Assembly: GCA_000622025.1 (NCBI GenBank)
Contig: JHWU01000009.1
Location: 62,001-126,000, forward strand
Source: Lachnospiraceae bacterium AD3010
GTDB lineage: Bacteria > Bacillota > Clostridia > Lachnospirales > Lachnospiraceae
Length of the DNA: 64,000 nucleotides
Direction of reading: 5' to 3'
Shown here: positions 52,925-59,121 of the stretch, in pieces
How the letters are laid out: each line of letters starts with the position of its first letter
Numbering within the stretch: position 1 is the first letter of the stretch
The notes under the pieces: model-generated
The model's database searches: none
The model's input: the letters and a program-made list of their open reading frames with translations, nothing else
Told to the model about the DNA's origin: nothing
Made by a program: the position numbers and the translations under genes

Positions 52925-54655
52925 TCAGGTAGCAGAAAATGCGTCAACTGCACACATCTGCTCACACACACCGCATCCGACACAGAGTGTGGCATCTATG
53001 TGCGCTTTCCCATCCTTAAGGGATATGGAAGGGCAGCCGATCTTCATACAGGACTTGCAGCCCACACACTTATCCCTGTCAACCTTAAGCGGCGGATTCT
53101 TCTTTACATATTTAAGAAGCACGCAGGGTCTTCTTGAAATGATGACTGAGGGCTCCTCCGCAGCCAGCTCCTCCTTAATAACCCTGTCACATTCCTTCAG
53201 ATCGTAAGGATCCACGACCCGTACACGGTTAAAGCCCATGGCTCTGCACAGAGCCTCCAGATCTATCTTTCCCGCAGGATCGCCCTTGATATTGTACCCG
53301 GTAAGAGGATTCTGCTGATGACCGGTCATTCCGGTGATGGAATTGTCAAGGATTATTGAAACCGAATTACTCTGATTATAGGCGATATTTGCAAGTCCGG
53401 TCATTCCGGAATGCATAAATGTCGAATCTCCGATAACGGCAACGGTGCTATTCTCCGTCTCCTTACCACCCATCTTATTAAAGCCATGAACTGCCGAAAG
53501 GGAGGCCCCCATACAAAGAGTCGTATCGACCGCACTTAAAGGAGCCGCAGAGCCCAGTGTATAGCAGCCTATGTCTCCCAGCACCGTGCAATTATTCTTT
53601 TTTAAGGTATAGAAAAGACCTCTGTGAGGACAGCCGGAGCACATAGCGGGAGGACGCACCGGGAGCTTCTCATCCAGGACTGTTCCCTTATGTTCTTCAA
53701 TTCCCAAAGCCTTAGCTACTATGTTCCTGGAAAACTCTCCGGTTATGGGAAGGATATCCTTTCCCGATACCTTTAGTCCAAGAGCCTTGCAATGATCCTC
53801 TATCACAGGGTCCAGCTCCTCGACCACGATCAGCTTTTCAACCTTCGATGCAAATTCCTTTATCAGCCTGTCCGGAAGAGGATTCACCAATCCAATCTTC
53901 AAAATGGAAACACTGTCTCCACAGACCTCCTTTACATACTGATAGCTTGTGGAGTCACATATTACCCCGGTTTCGGTTCCGCCCATTTCCACACGGTTCA
54001 CATTATTTGTGCATCCGTACTCAATAAGCTTCTTTGTACGTTCTTCCACAGCGGGATGCTTCCTTATGGCATTCGCCGGAGCCATTACATACTTCTGAAT
54101 ATTTTTCTCATAAGGCTTCTTTTCCGGCAGCACCCGCTCTCCGGACTCCACCACTGACTGGGAGTGGGCAACCCTTGTACACATCTTCAACAATACCGGT
54201 GTGTCAAACTCCTCCGACAGCTCGAAAGCAAGCTTCGCGAATTCATATGCTTCCTGCGAATCCGATGGCTCCAGCATAGGAACCTTTGAAGCAATGGCAT
54301 GGTGTCTAGAATCCTGCTCGTTCTGGGAGGAATGCATTCCCGCGTCGTCCGCAACCACAATAACCATTCCGGCATTTACCCCGGTATATGACATAGTATA
54401 TAAGGGATCCGCAGCCACATTCAGCCCCACATGCTTCATCCCGCAGAATGAACGGCGCCCTGCCAGAGAAGCCCCGAAAGCCGCTTCCATTGCAACCTTC
54501 TCATTCGGAGCCCATTCCGAATAAATATCATCATATTTCGCCAGCTCCTCTGTGACCTCCGTACTGGGAGTCCCCGGATAGCTTGACGCGAAGCAGACTC
54601 CCGACTCATATAATCCGCGGGCAACTGCCTTATTTCCGAGCATTAACTGTTTCAT
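52925..54655 (-). CDS. iorA: Indolepyruvate ferredoxin oxidoreductase, alpha subunit
   Basis: 576 residues. N-terminal pyrimidine-binding domain (SSYPGTPSTEVTEEL), a central transketolase-like region, the thiamine-diphosphate-binding region (GDIGCYTLGSAAP; GDSTFMHSGMTGLANIAYN) and two C-terminal 4Fe-4S motifs (CVGCKSCMKIGCP; CVGCGVCEQMC). It oxidises aryl-pyruvates from transamination of aromatic amino acids, or works in reverse for reductive carboxylation. It needs thiamine diphosphate, linking it to the thiamine uptake operon nearby. Confidence 0.95.
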   Translation of the reverse strand: MKQLMLGNKAVARGLYESGVCFASSYPGTPSTEVTEELAKYDDIYSEWAPNEKVAMEAAFGASLAGRRSFCGMKHVGLNVAADPLYTMSYTGVNAGMVIVVADDAGMHSSQNEQDSRHHAIASKVPMLEPSDSQEAYEFAKLAFELSEEFDTPVLLKMCTRVAHSQSVVESGERVLPEKKPYEKNIQKYVMAPANAIRKHPAVEERTKKLIEYGCTNNVNRVEMGGTETGVICDSTSYQYVKEVCGDSVSILKIGLVNPLPDRLIKEFASKVEKLIVVEELDPVIEDHCKALGLKVSGKDILPITGEFSRNIVAKALGIEEHKGTVLDEKLPVRPPAMCSGCPHRGLFYTLKKNNCTVLGDIGCYTLGSAAPLSAVDTTLCMGASLSAVHGFNKMGGKETENSTVAVIGDSTFMHSGMTGLANIAYNQSNSVSIILDNSITGMTGHQQNPLTGYNIKGDPAGKIDLEALCRAMGFNRVRVVDPYDLKECDRVIKEELAAEEPSVIISRRPCVLLKYVKKNPPLKVDRDKCVGCKSCMKIGCPSISLKDGKAHIDATLCVGCGVCEQMCAVDAFSAT

Positions 54656-54759
54656 CTATCCACCTTGCTCCTTCCTGCCTGATATCATTGCGTATGACGA
54701 ATACTATATCACAATAAAGCCTTGCCGTAAACGAACACAGGCTGTCTGAAAAAAAGTAA

Positions 54760-54788
54760 TTGACACAGGAAGGGTGTTTGGCTATAAT
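54760..54788 (+). promoter_or_regulatory. Consensus promoter of the tRNA-Pro/tRNA-Gly operon
   Basis: Perfect TTGACA (54760-54765), 17-nt spacer and perfect TATAAT (54783-54788), as expected for stable RNA genes. Confidence 0.92.
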
Positions 54789-54830
54789 ATCATTTGCGTC
54801 ACGGTTTTGGAGTTCCGTGGATGCCCCGAA

Positions 54831-54905
<75 letters not shown>

Positions 54906-54931
54906 TCACTCCAATAAATTATATTATTTAT

Positions 54932-55002
54932 GCAGGTGTAGTTCAATGGTAGAACACCAGCCTTCCAAGCTGGACACGTGGGTTCGATTCCCATCACCTG
55001 CT
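54932..55002 (+). tRNA. tRNA-Gly (anticodon TCC)
   Basis: 71 nt. Acceptor arms GCAGGTG/CACCTGC, anticodon stem CCAGC-CTTCCAA-GCTGG giving anticodon TCC, T-arm GTGGGTTCGATTCCCAT. No encoded CCA. Its 3' end is repeated at 56225 and 58987, so it is the integration target for the island. Confidence 0.97.
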
Positions 55003-55118
55003 TTTTTGTTTTTTGTTGGGAAGTCCCTTATTTTGGGGCTTCCCATCATTTTATTAAAAAGAATCAGGCAGATTTTCTTGGTTGACCTTTGGTTGACTAA
55101 CCCCCAAACCTGTTATTT
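54983..55118. repeat. Attachment-site copy 1 (tRNA-Gly 3' end plus integrase-tail segment)
   Basis: From TTCGATTCCCATCACCTGC onward about 135 bp is nearly identical to 58987-59121. It contains a hairpin GGGAAGTCCC/GGGGCTTCCC (55018-55044), a tandem GGTTGACCTTTGGTTGAC (likely integrase arm sites), and the same bases that encode the C-terminus of the integrase in the other copy. Next to it, 55148-55260 on the minus strand is a start-less reading frame with one hydrophobic segment (NAVIMSFFAVLCSTIGF), a decayed phage-like gene end, and a 29-codon frame at 55054-55143. Confidence 0.88.
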
Positions 55119-55317
55119 TCTGTAAAAAGGTTTCTGCTGTCATATATTCACCCCTTTAGTTTATTTATTGTCTGAACTACCTTGTCAAATCCAATGGTAC
55201 TACAAAGAACCGCAAAGAAAGACATAATCACGGCATTGTAAATCAGTTCCGGGGTCTTCTGACATCGGGGCTATCACAAATTAAAAATCGTGAATAGATA
55301 CTTCATCTTCAATTTGA

Positions 55318-55323
55318 TATAAT
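55318..55323 (+). promoter_or_regulatory. -10 box of the zincin-like gene
   Basis: TATAAT at 55318-55323 with TAGATA (55295-55300) as a poor -35 at 17 nt. The ATG at 55331 is 7 nt away, the same geometry as the other leaderless candidates. The remaining sequence between 55119 and 55317 has no intact gene. Confidence 0.4.
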
Positions 55324-55330
55324 GAATGTG

Positions 55331-55936
55331 ATGGAAGGAGTACTTAACAGGGCAAAAAATATACATAACATTGATGATCTTCGTTCAATAAGTAAGAGTC
55401 CGGTAATAGATTTGGACGATATATCGTCAATAAAAGATAGGTTCTTGACACTTCACAATGTTGTGGTCGAGGGATTTGATAACAAGGAATTATTGGCTGT
55501 GAAGAGCACTCTCGCCGGATATGACGATATGCTTACGGAATTTCCGGAAATCCAGAGAACACTACATACTATCAGGTACGTAGGAAACATCGCTTCTATG
55601 GGGGACTGGTGTACTTCTGGTCTTTCGAGGGTAGGAAAATCAGGTTTACAGGATTACGGAACAGGAGTCCATGAGGCGGCACATGCTCTCGACTATGCCA
55701 GAAGTATAGAAAAGGGAATTGGTTACTCGGAACTGATTGTAGAAACCGCAAGAAGGAATCTTGGCTTTAGAATAAACGCAGCCGATTACATCAGGATAAG
55801 AATGGAACTTACCGCAGATCTTGCAGATGCCAGGGATCCCCGTGAAGTGTTTGCATATGCACTGGAGTCTCATAAAGGCGGTTGTGGGAATGATTTTGCG
55901 AAGGAAATATATAAATTATTAAAGAAGGAGGTATAA
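55331..55936 (+). CDS. Zincin-like protein with an HEAAH motif
   Basis: 201 residues from ATG 55331 (an ATG at 55322 lies in the -10 box). I do not recognise a named family. GTGVHEAAHALDYARS contains HExxH, the zinc-protease signature, with an acidic residue region further on (RMELTADLADARDP) that could supply the third ligand. The frame ends 2 nt before a small gene with its own AAGGAGG. No signal peptide. Proteins like this occur at the ends of phage head or effector proteins; a stand-alone role is unknown. It lies in the old, decayed island layer but is itself intact. Confidence 0.6.
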   Translation: MEGVLNRAKNIHNIDDLRSISKSPVIDLDDISSIKDRFLTLHNVVVEGFDNKELLAVKSTLAGYDDMLTEFPEIQRTLHTIRYVGNIASMGDWCTSGLSRVGKSGLQDYGTGVHEAAHALDYARSIEKGIGYSELIVETARRNLGFRINAADYIRIRMELTADLADARDPREVFAYALESHKGGCGNDFAKEIYKLLKKEV

Positions 55937-55938
55937 AA

Positions 55939-56130
55939 ATGCAGGCTTACATACCCGAAAACTTAAAAGCGGAAAATAACAGGCTTATGATTATGGTTAA
56001 TGATCTCAAGGAAGATATGACCATAGAAGAGTTTATTGACAAAAATGCCTCCGAAGAATACAAATCTTTCATTGAGAAAAAAGAAAAGAGAAAGAAAAAG
56101 CTTCTTTCAAAGGGAGTAATTCAGAATTAA
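55939..56130 (+). CDS. Small charged protein, unknown
   Basis: 63 residues: acidic in the middle (NDLKEDMTIEEFIDKNASEEY) and basic at the end (KKEKRKKKLLSKG). A strong AAGGAGGTATAAAA precedes the ATG, 2 nt after the zincin-like gene, so the two probably form an operon. The size and placement would suit an immunity or antitoxin partner of that protein; this is inference only. Confidence 0.6.
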   Translation: MQAYIPENLKAENNRLMIMVNDLKEDMTIEEFIDKNASEEYKSFIEKKEKRKKKLLSKGVIQN

Positions 56131-56224
56131 AATAGGACTAGTATCTTTTTAAAAAACCGTTGCAACAAAAATCTAACAGCCTTCAAAGCCAGTATTTACA
56201 AGGATTTGCGATCAGCGGTGATTG

Positions 56225-56252
56225 TTCGATTCCCATCACCTGCTTTTTTGTT
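56225..56252. repeat. Attachment-site copy 2 (tRNA-Gly 3' end only)
   Basis: TTCGATTCCCATCACCTGC plus a T-run and GTT repeats the 28 bp from 54983. The flanks differ from copies 1 and 3. To its right is a palindrome TGATAA-CGTA-TTATCA (56320-56335) next to a leftward TTGACA (56346-56341), looking like a phage-repressor operator and promoter cut off from its gene by the att site. Confidence 0.8.
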
Positions 56253-56377
56253 GCGCCCAGTAATATCAAGGGTTTCAGCCATTTTTAAGCCCCAAGATCG
56301 TATGTATGTTCGATAAAAATGATAACGTATTATCAACGTTTGTCAAGGGTTTATACACAAGATATGACACGAAATAA

Positions 56378-56407
56378 CCCCCTGTAACACTTGTCACAGG
56401 GGGATTT
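56378..56407. terminator. Terminator hairpin
   Basis: CCCCCTGT (56378-56385) and ACAGGGGG (56396-56403) pair, followed by ATTTTTC on the plus strand and TTATTT on the minus strand. It lies just past the stop codon of the minus-strand small gene. Confidence 0.8.
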
Positions 56408-56410
56408 TTC

Positions 56411-56587
56411 TTACATCATGTGTTCCATTTCAAAGATAAAACTTTCGTATTTCCGTTTCACCTCTTCATTAGGTGCCATCTTCATTAGATTATGAAGTTC
56501 GCCCATCATTTCTTTACCGCTCCGATACTCCTGATAGTCGGAATTGTAACCGTGATCTGCGGAATATCCGTCAGCATAACGACCCAT
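56411..56587 (-). CDS. Small phage-type protein
   Basis: 58 residues, read directly: MGRYADGYSADHGYNSDYQE, then RSGKEMMGELHNLMKMAPNE and a short helix to MEHMM. The Tyr/Gly/Asp/Arg-rich start with a short C-terminal helix resembles small proteins seen in the structural/lysis regions of Firmicutes phages. It is followed by a terminator. It appears to be a leftover of an integrated phage in the older island layer. There is no strong ribosome-binding site visible, so expression is uncertain. Confidence 0.55.
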   Translation of the reverse strand: MGRYADGYSADHGYNSDYQEYRSGKEMMGELHNLMKMAPNEEVKRKYESFIFEMEHMM

Positions 56588-56743
56588 CGCTTACTTATAT
56601 ATGTCTCTGCAATTTTAATTTGCCCCATTTTGACCTCGTTTTTGCTGATTTTTTTCGTTTTTTTTATCAAAACTTATGTTAAAATCTGACTGTACGAGAA
56701 TTATTTTTTGACAGGAAAAATATTCTTTTTGAGGAGTACAGAT

Positions 56744-56911
56744 ATGACAAATTCAGAAGCATGGGATTATGCAGTAGGTATGATAAAGGTTGATGGTCTT
56801 GAACCTACGAAAGAATTCAAGGAATACATTGAAAAAGAAAAACGTGGTGAGGTCACCATGACCGATATCAAGCAGTATCTCGATAAGAAATATAAAGTAA
56901 AAGAGGCATAA
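56744..56911 (+). CDS. VbhA-family antitoxin (partner of Fic)
   Basis: 55 residues from ATG 56744, with GAGGAG upstream. MTNSEAWDYAVGMIKVDGLE, PTKEFKEYIEKEKRGEVTM, TDIKQYLDKKYKVKEA fit the VbhA antitoxin family, short helical proteins that block the active site of Fic AMP-transferases. It is followed by a broken Fic-like start (56916), so the antitoxin outlives its toxin. It is short and intact. Confidence 0.75.
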   Translation: MTNSEAWDYAVGMIKVDGLEPTKEFKEYIEKEKRGEVTMTDIKQYLDKKYKVKEA

Positions 56912-56915
56912 ATCC

Positions 56916-57179
56916 TTGGGTGACATCTATCTTTACGAGGGAACGGATGTCCTTAAAAACCTGTTTAATATCCGAGTCAGAATTTGTTATATTATCAGTG
57001 ACAGGCATGCCTGTTGCGGGCTGGTCGAAAGATCTTGGTCCAACCGATTGGGCGGGGATTCTCTCCGCCATTTTTATTGAATTCAGACGGATGCTCTTCT
57101 TTTGTTCCATTCTTATAACGATCTTCGCAAGGATTTTCTGAAGCGTATCAAAGATAAGGAATTCGGTGACTTAATCTGA
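56916..57179 (+). pseudogene. Fic-family toxin remnant plus unrelated gene tail
   Basis: A TTG at 56916 opens GDIYLYEGTDVLKNLFNIR, the usual N-terminus of a Fic protein after its VbhA antitoxin. After about 20 residues the similarity ends, and the Fic HxFx(D/E)GNGR active-site region is nowhere present. Further on, two other frames carry pieces of an unidentified C-terminus (TGMPVAGWSKDLGPTDWAG and YNDLRKDFLKRIKDKEFGD) joined by frameshifts, ending at TGA 57177-57179. The toxin is dead. Confidence 0.7.
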
Positions 57180-57254
57180 GCATTAATAAACGTGCTGTTT
57201 CAATAGACTTCTAAGATTGCTTCAAAAACTATAATCCATCATTTTTTCTCATTT

Positions 57255-57340
57255 TTGCCGTATTATAGTTGATTATATTTCCTCAATAGCTATAATAAAA
57301 CTATGAAACGGCAATTTTCTGTCTTTTTGCCGAATTATAG
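57255..57340 (+). promoter_or_regulatory. Promoter and operator repeats of the AbiEi-like gene
   Basis: Promoter TTGATT (57269-57274), 16-nt spacer, TATAAT (57291-57296). A 14-bp element occurs three times: TTGCCGTATTATAG (57255-57268), inverted CTATGAAACGGCAA (57301-57314) and TTGCCGAATTATAG (57327-57340). The last two form an inverted repeat after the start site, the first overlaps the edge of the -35. This suits binding by the AbiEi-type antitoxin to its own promoter. Confidence 0.7.
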
Positions 57341-57368
57341 CATAGATTAACGCGAGGTGATCCTAACC

Positions 57369-58109
57369 ATGAACACAACCACCGTACTACCGCACCTCCC
57401 CGCCGAAGGGATTTTCAATAAAAACACATTCCGCAAAGCAGTCCACTCAATATACCCGGACTGCACCGAGGCATCCATCAACTGGATGCTTGTCACTTTG
57501 CGCAAACAGGGCAGCCTTGCATCCGCAGGCGCCGGAAAATACTACCGCATCCCTCTGGATGCCCCTGCGAAAAAACAATACTCCTATCCTCATTCCCCGG
57601 AATACCTTGATCTTGAAAAAGAGATCACCAAAGCCTATCCGCTTGTGAATTTTCAAATGTGGGAACTAATCCAGATGAATGATTTCGTCAATCATCAGAT
57701 AGCAAAGAATGTGGTAATTATAGAAGTGGAAGCAATGCTTGTGGATACCGTATACGAACTATTACACATGAAGTACCCTTATGCCATGATCCAGCCAACA
57801 TCGGATACATTTTACAAACAGCGCGCTCCAAAAACAGATATCGTTGTTCAAAAGCTACTCTCCGAGGCACCCTCCCCGAATGGAAATCACTCTTGCGCGA
57901 TAGAAAAATTATTGGTGGATCTGCTATCAAAAAAGCTTTCCGGAAACCTGATCGAGCGAAGCGAATATCCACGTATTTATGAAGATGTATTTCGAAAATA
58001 CTGTATAGATGAAACACGTATGTTCCGGTATGCTAAGCGACGCCATCTCTATGACTACATACTATCTTTCATAAAAACAAATACCAATGTACAGCTGATG
58101 ACCATTTGA
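57369..58109 (+). CDS. AbiEi-like antitoxin / DUF6577-type regulator
   Basis: 246 residues from ATG 57369, with GAGGTGAT upstream (a start four codons earlier is less well placed). The N-terminal 75 residues look like a winged helix (FNKNTFRKAVHSIYPDCTEA, LRKQGSLASAGAGKYYRI), the rest resembles the C-terminal part of AbiEi/DUF6577 proteins that accompany AbiEii nucleotidyltransferase toxins. The next gene is a broken AbiEii. It is intact and has clear operator repeats, so it may now act only as a self-regulated DNA-binding protein. Confidence 0.68.
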   Translation: MNTTTVLPHLPAEGIFNKNTFRKAVHSIYPDCTEASINWMLVTLRKQGSLASAGAGKYYRIPLDAPAKKQYSYPHSPEYLDLEKEITKAYPLVNFQMWELIQMNDFVNHQIAKNVVIIEVEAMLVDTVYELLHMKYPYAMIQPTSDTFYKQRAPKTDIVVQKLLSEAPSPNGNHSCAIEKLLVDLLSKKLSGNLIERSEYPRIYEDVFRKYCIDETRMFRYAKRRHLYDYILSFIKTNTNVQLMTI

Positions 58110-58122
58110 TAAGGAGAACCTC

Positions 58123-58418
58123 TTGATCACAAAAGAAACCTACACAATAGAATATGTGAATACCCTCCGTGAAAAATATAAGAAGGACCCGTCTCTTTTA
58201 GAAAGAGTCCTGTTTGCCTTTGGCCTGCTGGAAGCCATGTGATGTACCTCGCCTCCTGTATGCTCACGGACCAGCCCTTCACACCTATAGAAGACCCCGA
58301 ACCATACCTTCAGGCAAATATAGGAAAAAGCCAATACAAAAAGCTTTCCTATATGCGTAGCCAAAGCCCGCAGGCCTTCGCTTACATTGTGGAATCGCTT
58401 CGGATGATTGAGGGATAG
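58123..58418 (+). pseudogene. AbiEii nucleotidyltransferase toxin, internally deleted
   Basis: TTG 58123 (AAGGAG 58111-58116) opens ITKETYTIEYVNTLREKY and LLERVLFAFGLLEAM, the normal N-terminus of AbiEii, but the frame stops at TGA 58240 after 39 codons. A second frame from ATG 58242 runs 58 codons (YLASCMLTDQPFTPIEDPE, ending VESLRMIEG) and fits a C-terminal tail. The nucleotidyltransferase core with its GS-x-D motif, about 200 residues, is missing. The toxin is dead. Confidence 0.72.
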
Positions 58419-58500
58419 GCTTTGCTGTCATTACATCATTAAGCCTGGCTCTTTGAAATGAGTACCTGCAGACCCTTTTCAGAATTGCTGTAAATGTGTT

Positions 58501-58530
58501 TCAATATCATTGAGATCATAACGATATTGA
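58501..58530. promoter_or_regulatory. Inverted-repeat operator of the DinJ-type gene
   Basis: TCAATATC (58501-58508) and GATATTGA (58523-58530) are perfect inverted arms just upstream of the AAAAGGAG ribosome-binding site. RelB/DinJ antitoxins usually bind such palindromes in their own promoter. Confidence 0.6.
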
Positions 58531-58545
58531 TAAAAGGAGATTCCC

Positions 58546-58837
58546 ATGGCAAGTACAATACAGGTTCGTGTTAAAGACGAGTTAAAAACCAAATCTGATG
58601 CCCTTTTTAAGAAACTGGGGACAGATACCGCCAGCGCTATAAGAATCTTTCTTATTCAGGCTATTGCAAATAACGGATTTCCATTCGAAAAAGCTGAACC
58701 AGAAATCCGTCATTGAATCCTTGGAAGAAACAGAAATCCTTGAAAAACTTGAGAAGTCAAGAAAACATATATCTGAAGGAAAGTTTAGGAACGCGGATGA
58801 TATGATATCAGATATGAGGGGAAAATATGACTTATAA
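58546..58837 (+). pseudogene. RelB/DinJ-family antitoxin, frameshifted
   Basis: ATG 58546 follows AAAAGGAG. MASTIQVRVKDELKTKSDAL, FKKLGTDTASAIRIFLIQAI, NNGFPFEKAEP is a ribbon-helix-helix DinJ, but the frame stops at TGA 58714. The missing C-terminal half continues in the +1 frame from about 58697 (QKSVIESLEETEILEKLEKS, then ISEGKFRNADDMISDMRG) to TAA 58837. One base has been gained or lost near 58690-58700. The N-terminal DNA-binding part (56 residues) could still be made. Confidence 0.78.
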
Positions 58838-58886
58838 CGTGATCGTCTCTTCTGACGCAGAAGTAGACTTTGAGAGTAGACTTTAA
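58827..58886 (+). pseudogene. RelE/ParE-type toxin, truncated to 19 codons
   Basis: ATG 58827 overlaps the end of the antitoxin reading frame, as in intact RelBE operons. MTYNVIVSSDAEVDFESRL is a normal RelE/ParE start, then TAA at 58884. AGTAGACTTT is duplicated directly at the break (58863-58872 and 58876-58885). The rest of the toxin is absent; the next 100 bp to the att copy hold no gene. Confidence 0.72.
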
Positions 58887-58986
58887 TCGGTAAAATAAGC
58901 TATAAAACCTGGTACAAATCTGGTACAAAGTGGAAGTGGACGCTCAGACCTCCTTATTTTACTGGGGTTCCGGGACCGGATGTTTC

Positions 58987-59121
58987 TTCGATTCCCATCA
59001 CCTGCTTTTTATTTTTTGTTGGGAAGTCCCTTATTTTGGGGCTTCCCATCATTTTATTAAAAAGAATCAGGCAGATTTTCTTGGTTGACCTTTGGTTGAC
59101 TAACCCTCAAACCTGTTATTT
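58987..59121. repeat. Attachment-site copy 3, next to the active integrase
   Basis: Repeats 54983-55118 with few differences: tRNA-Gly 3' end, hairpin (about 59021-59048), tandem GGTTGACCTTTGGTTGAC and the last codons of the integrase. This is the left boundary of the newer element. The right boundary is beyond the window. Confidence 0.88.

Noticed and set aside
55054-55143. 29-codon minus-strand frame in attachment copy 1
   Set aside because: It overlaps the att repeat in a frame different from the integrase, and no homologue is recognisable.
56225-59010. Extra tRNA-Gly genes
   Set aside because: Only the last 20 or so bases of the tRNA are present at 56225 and 58987; these are attachment sites.
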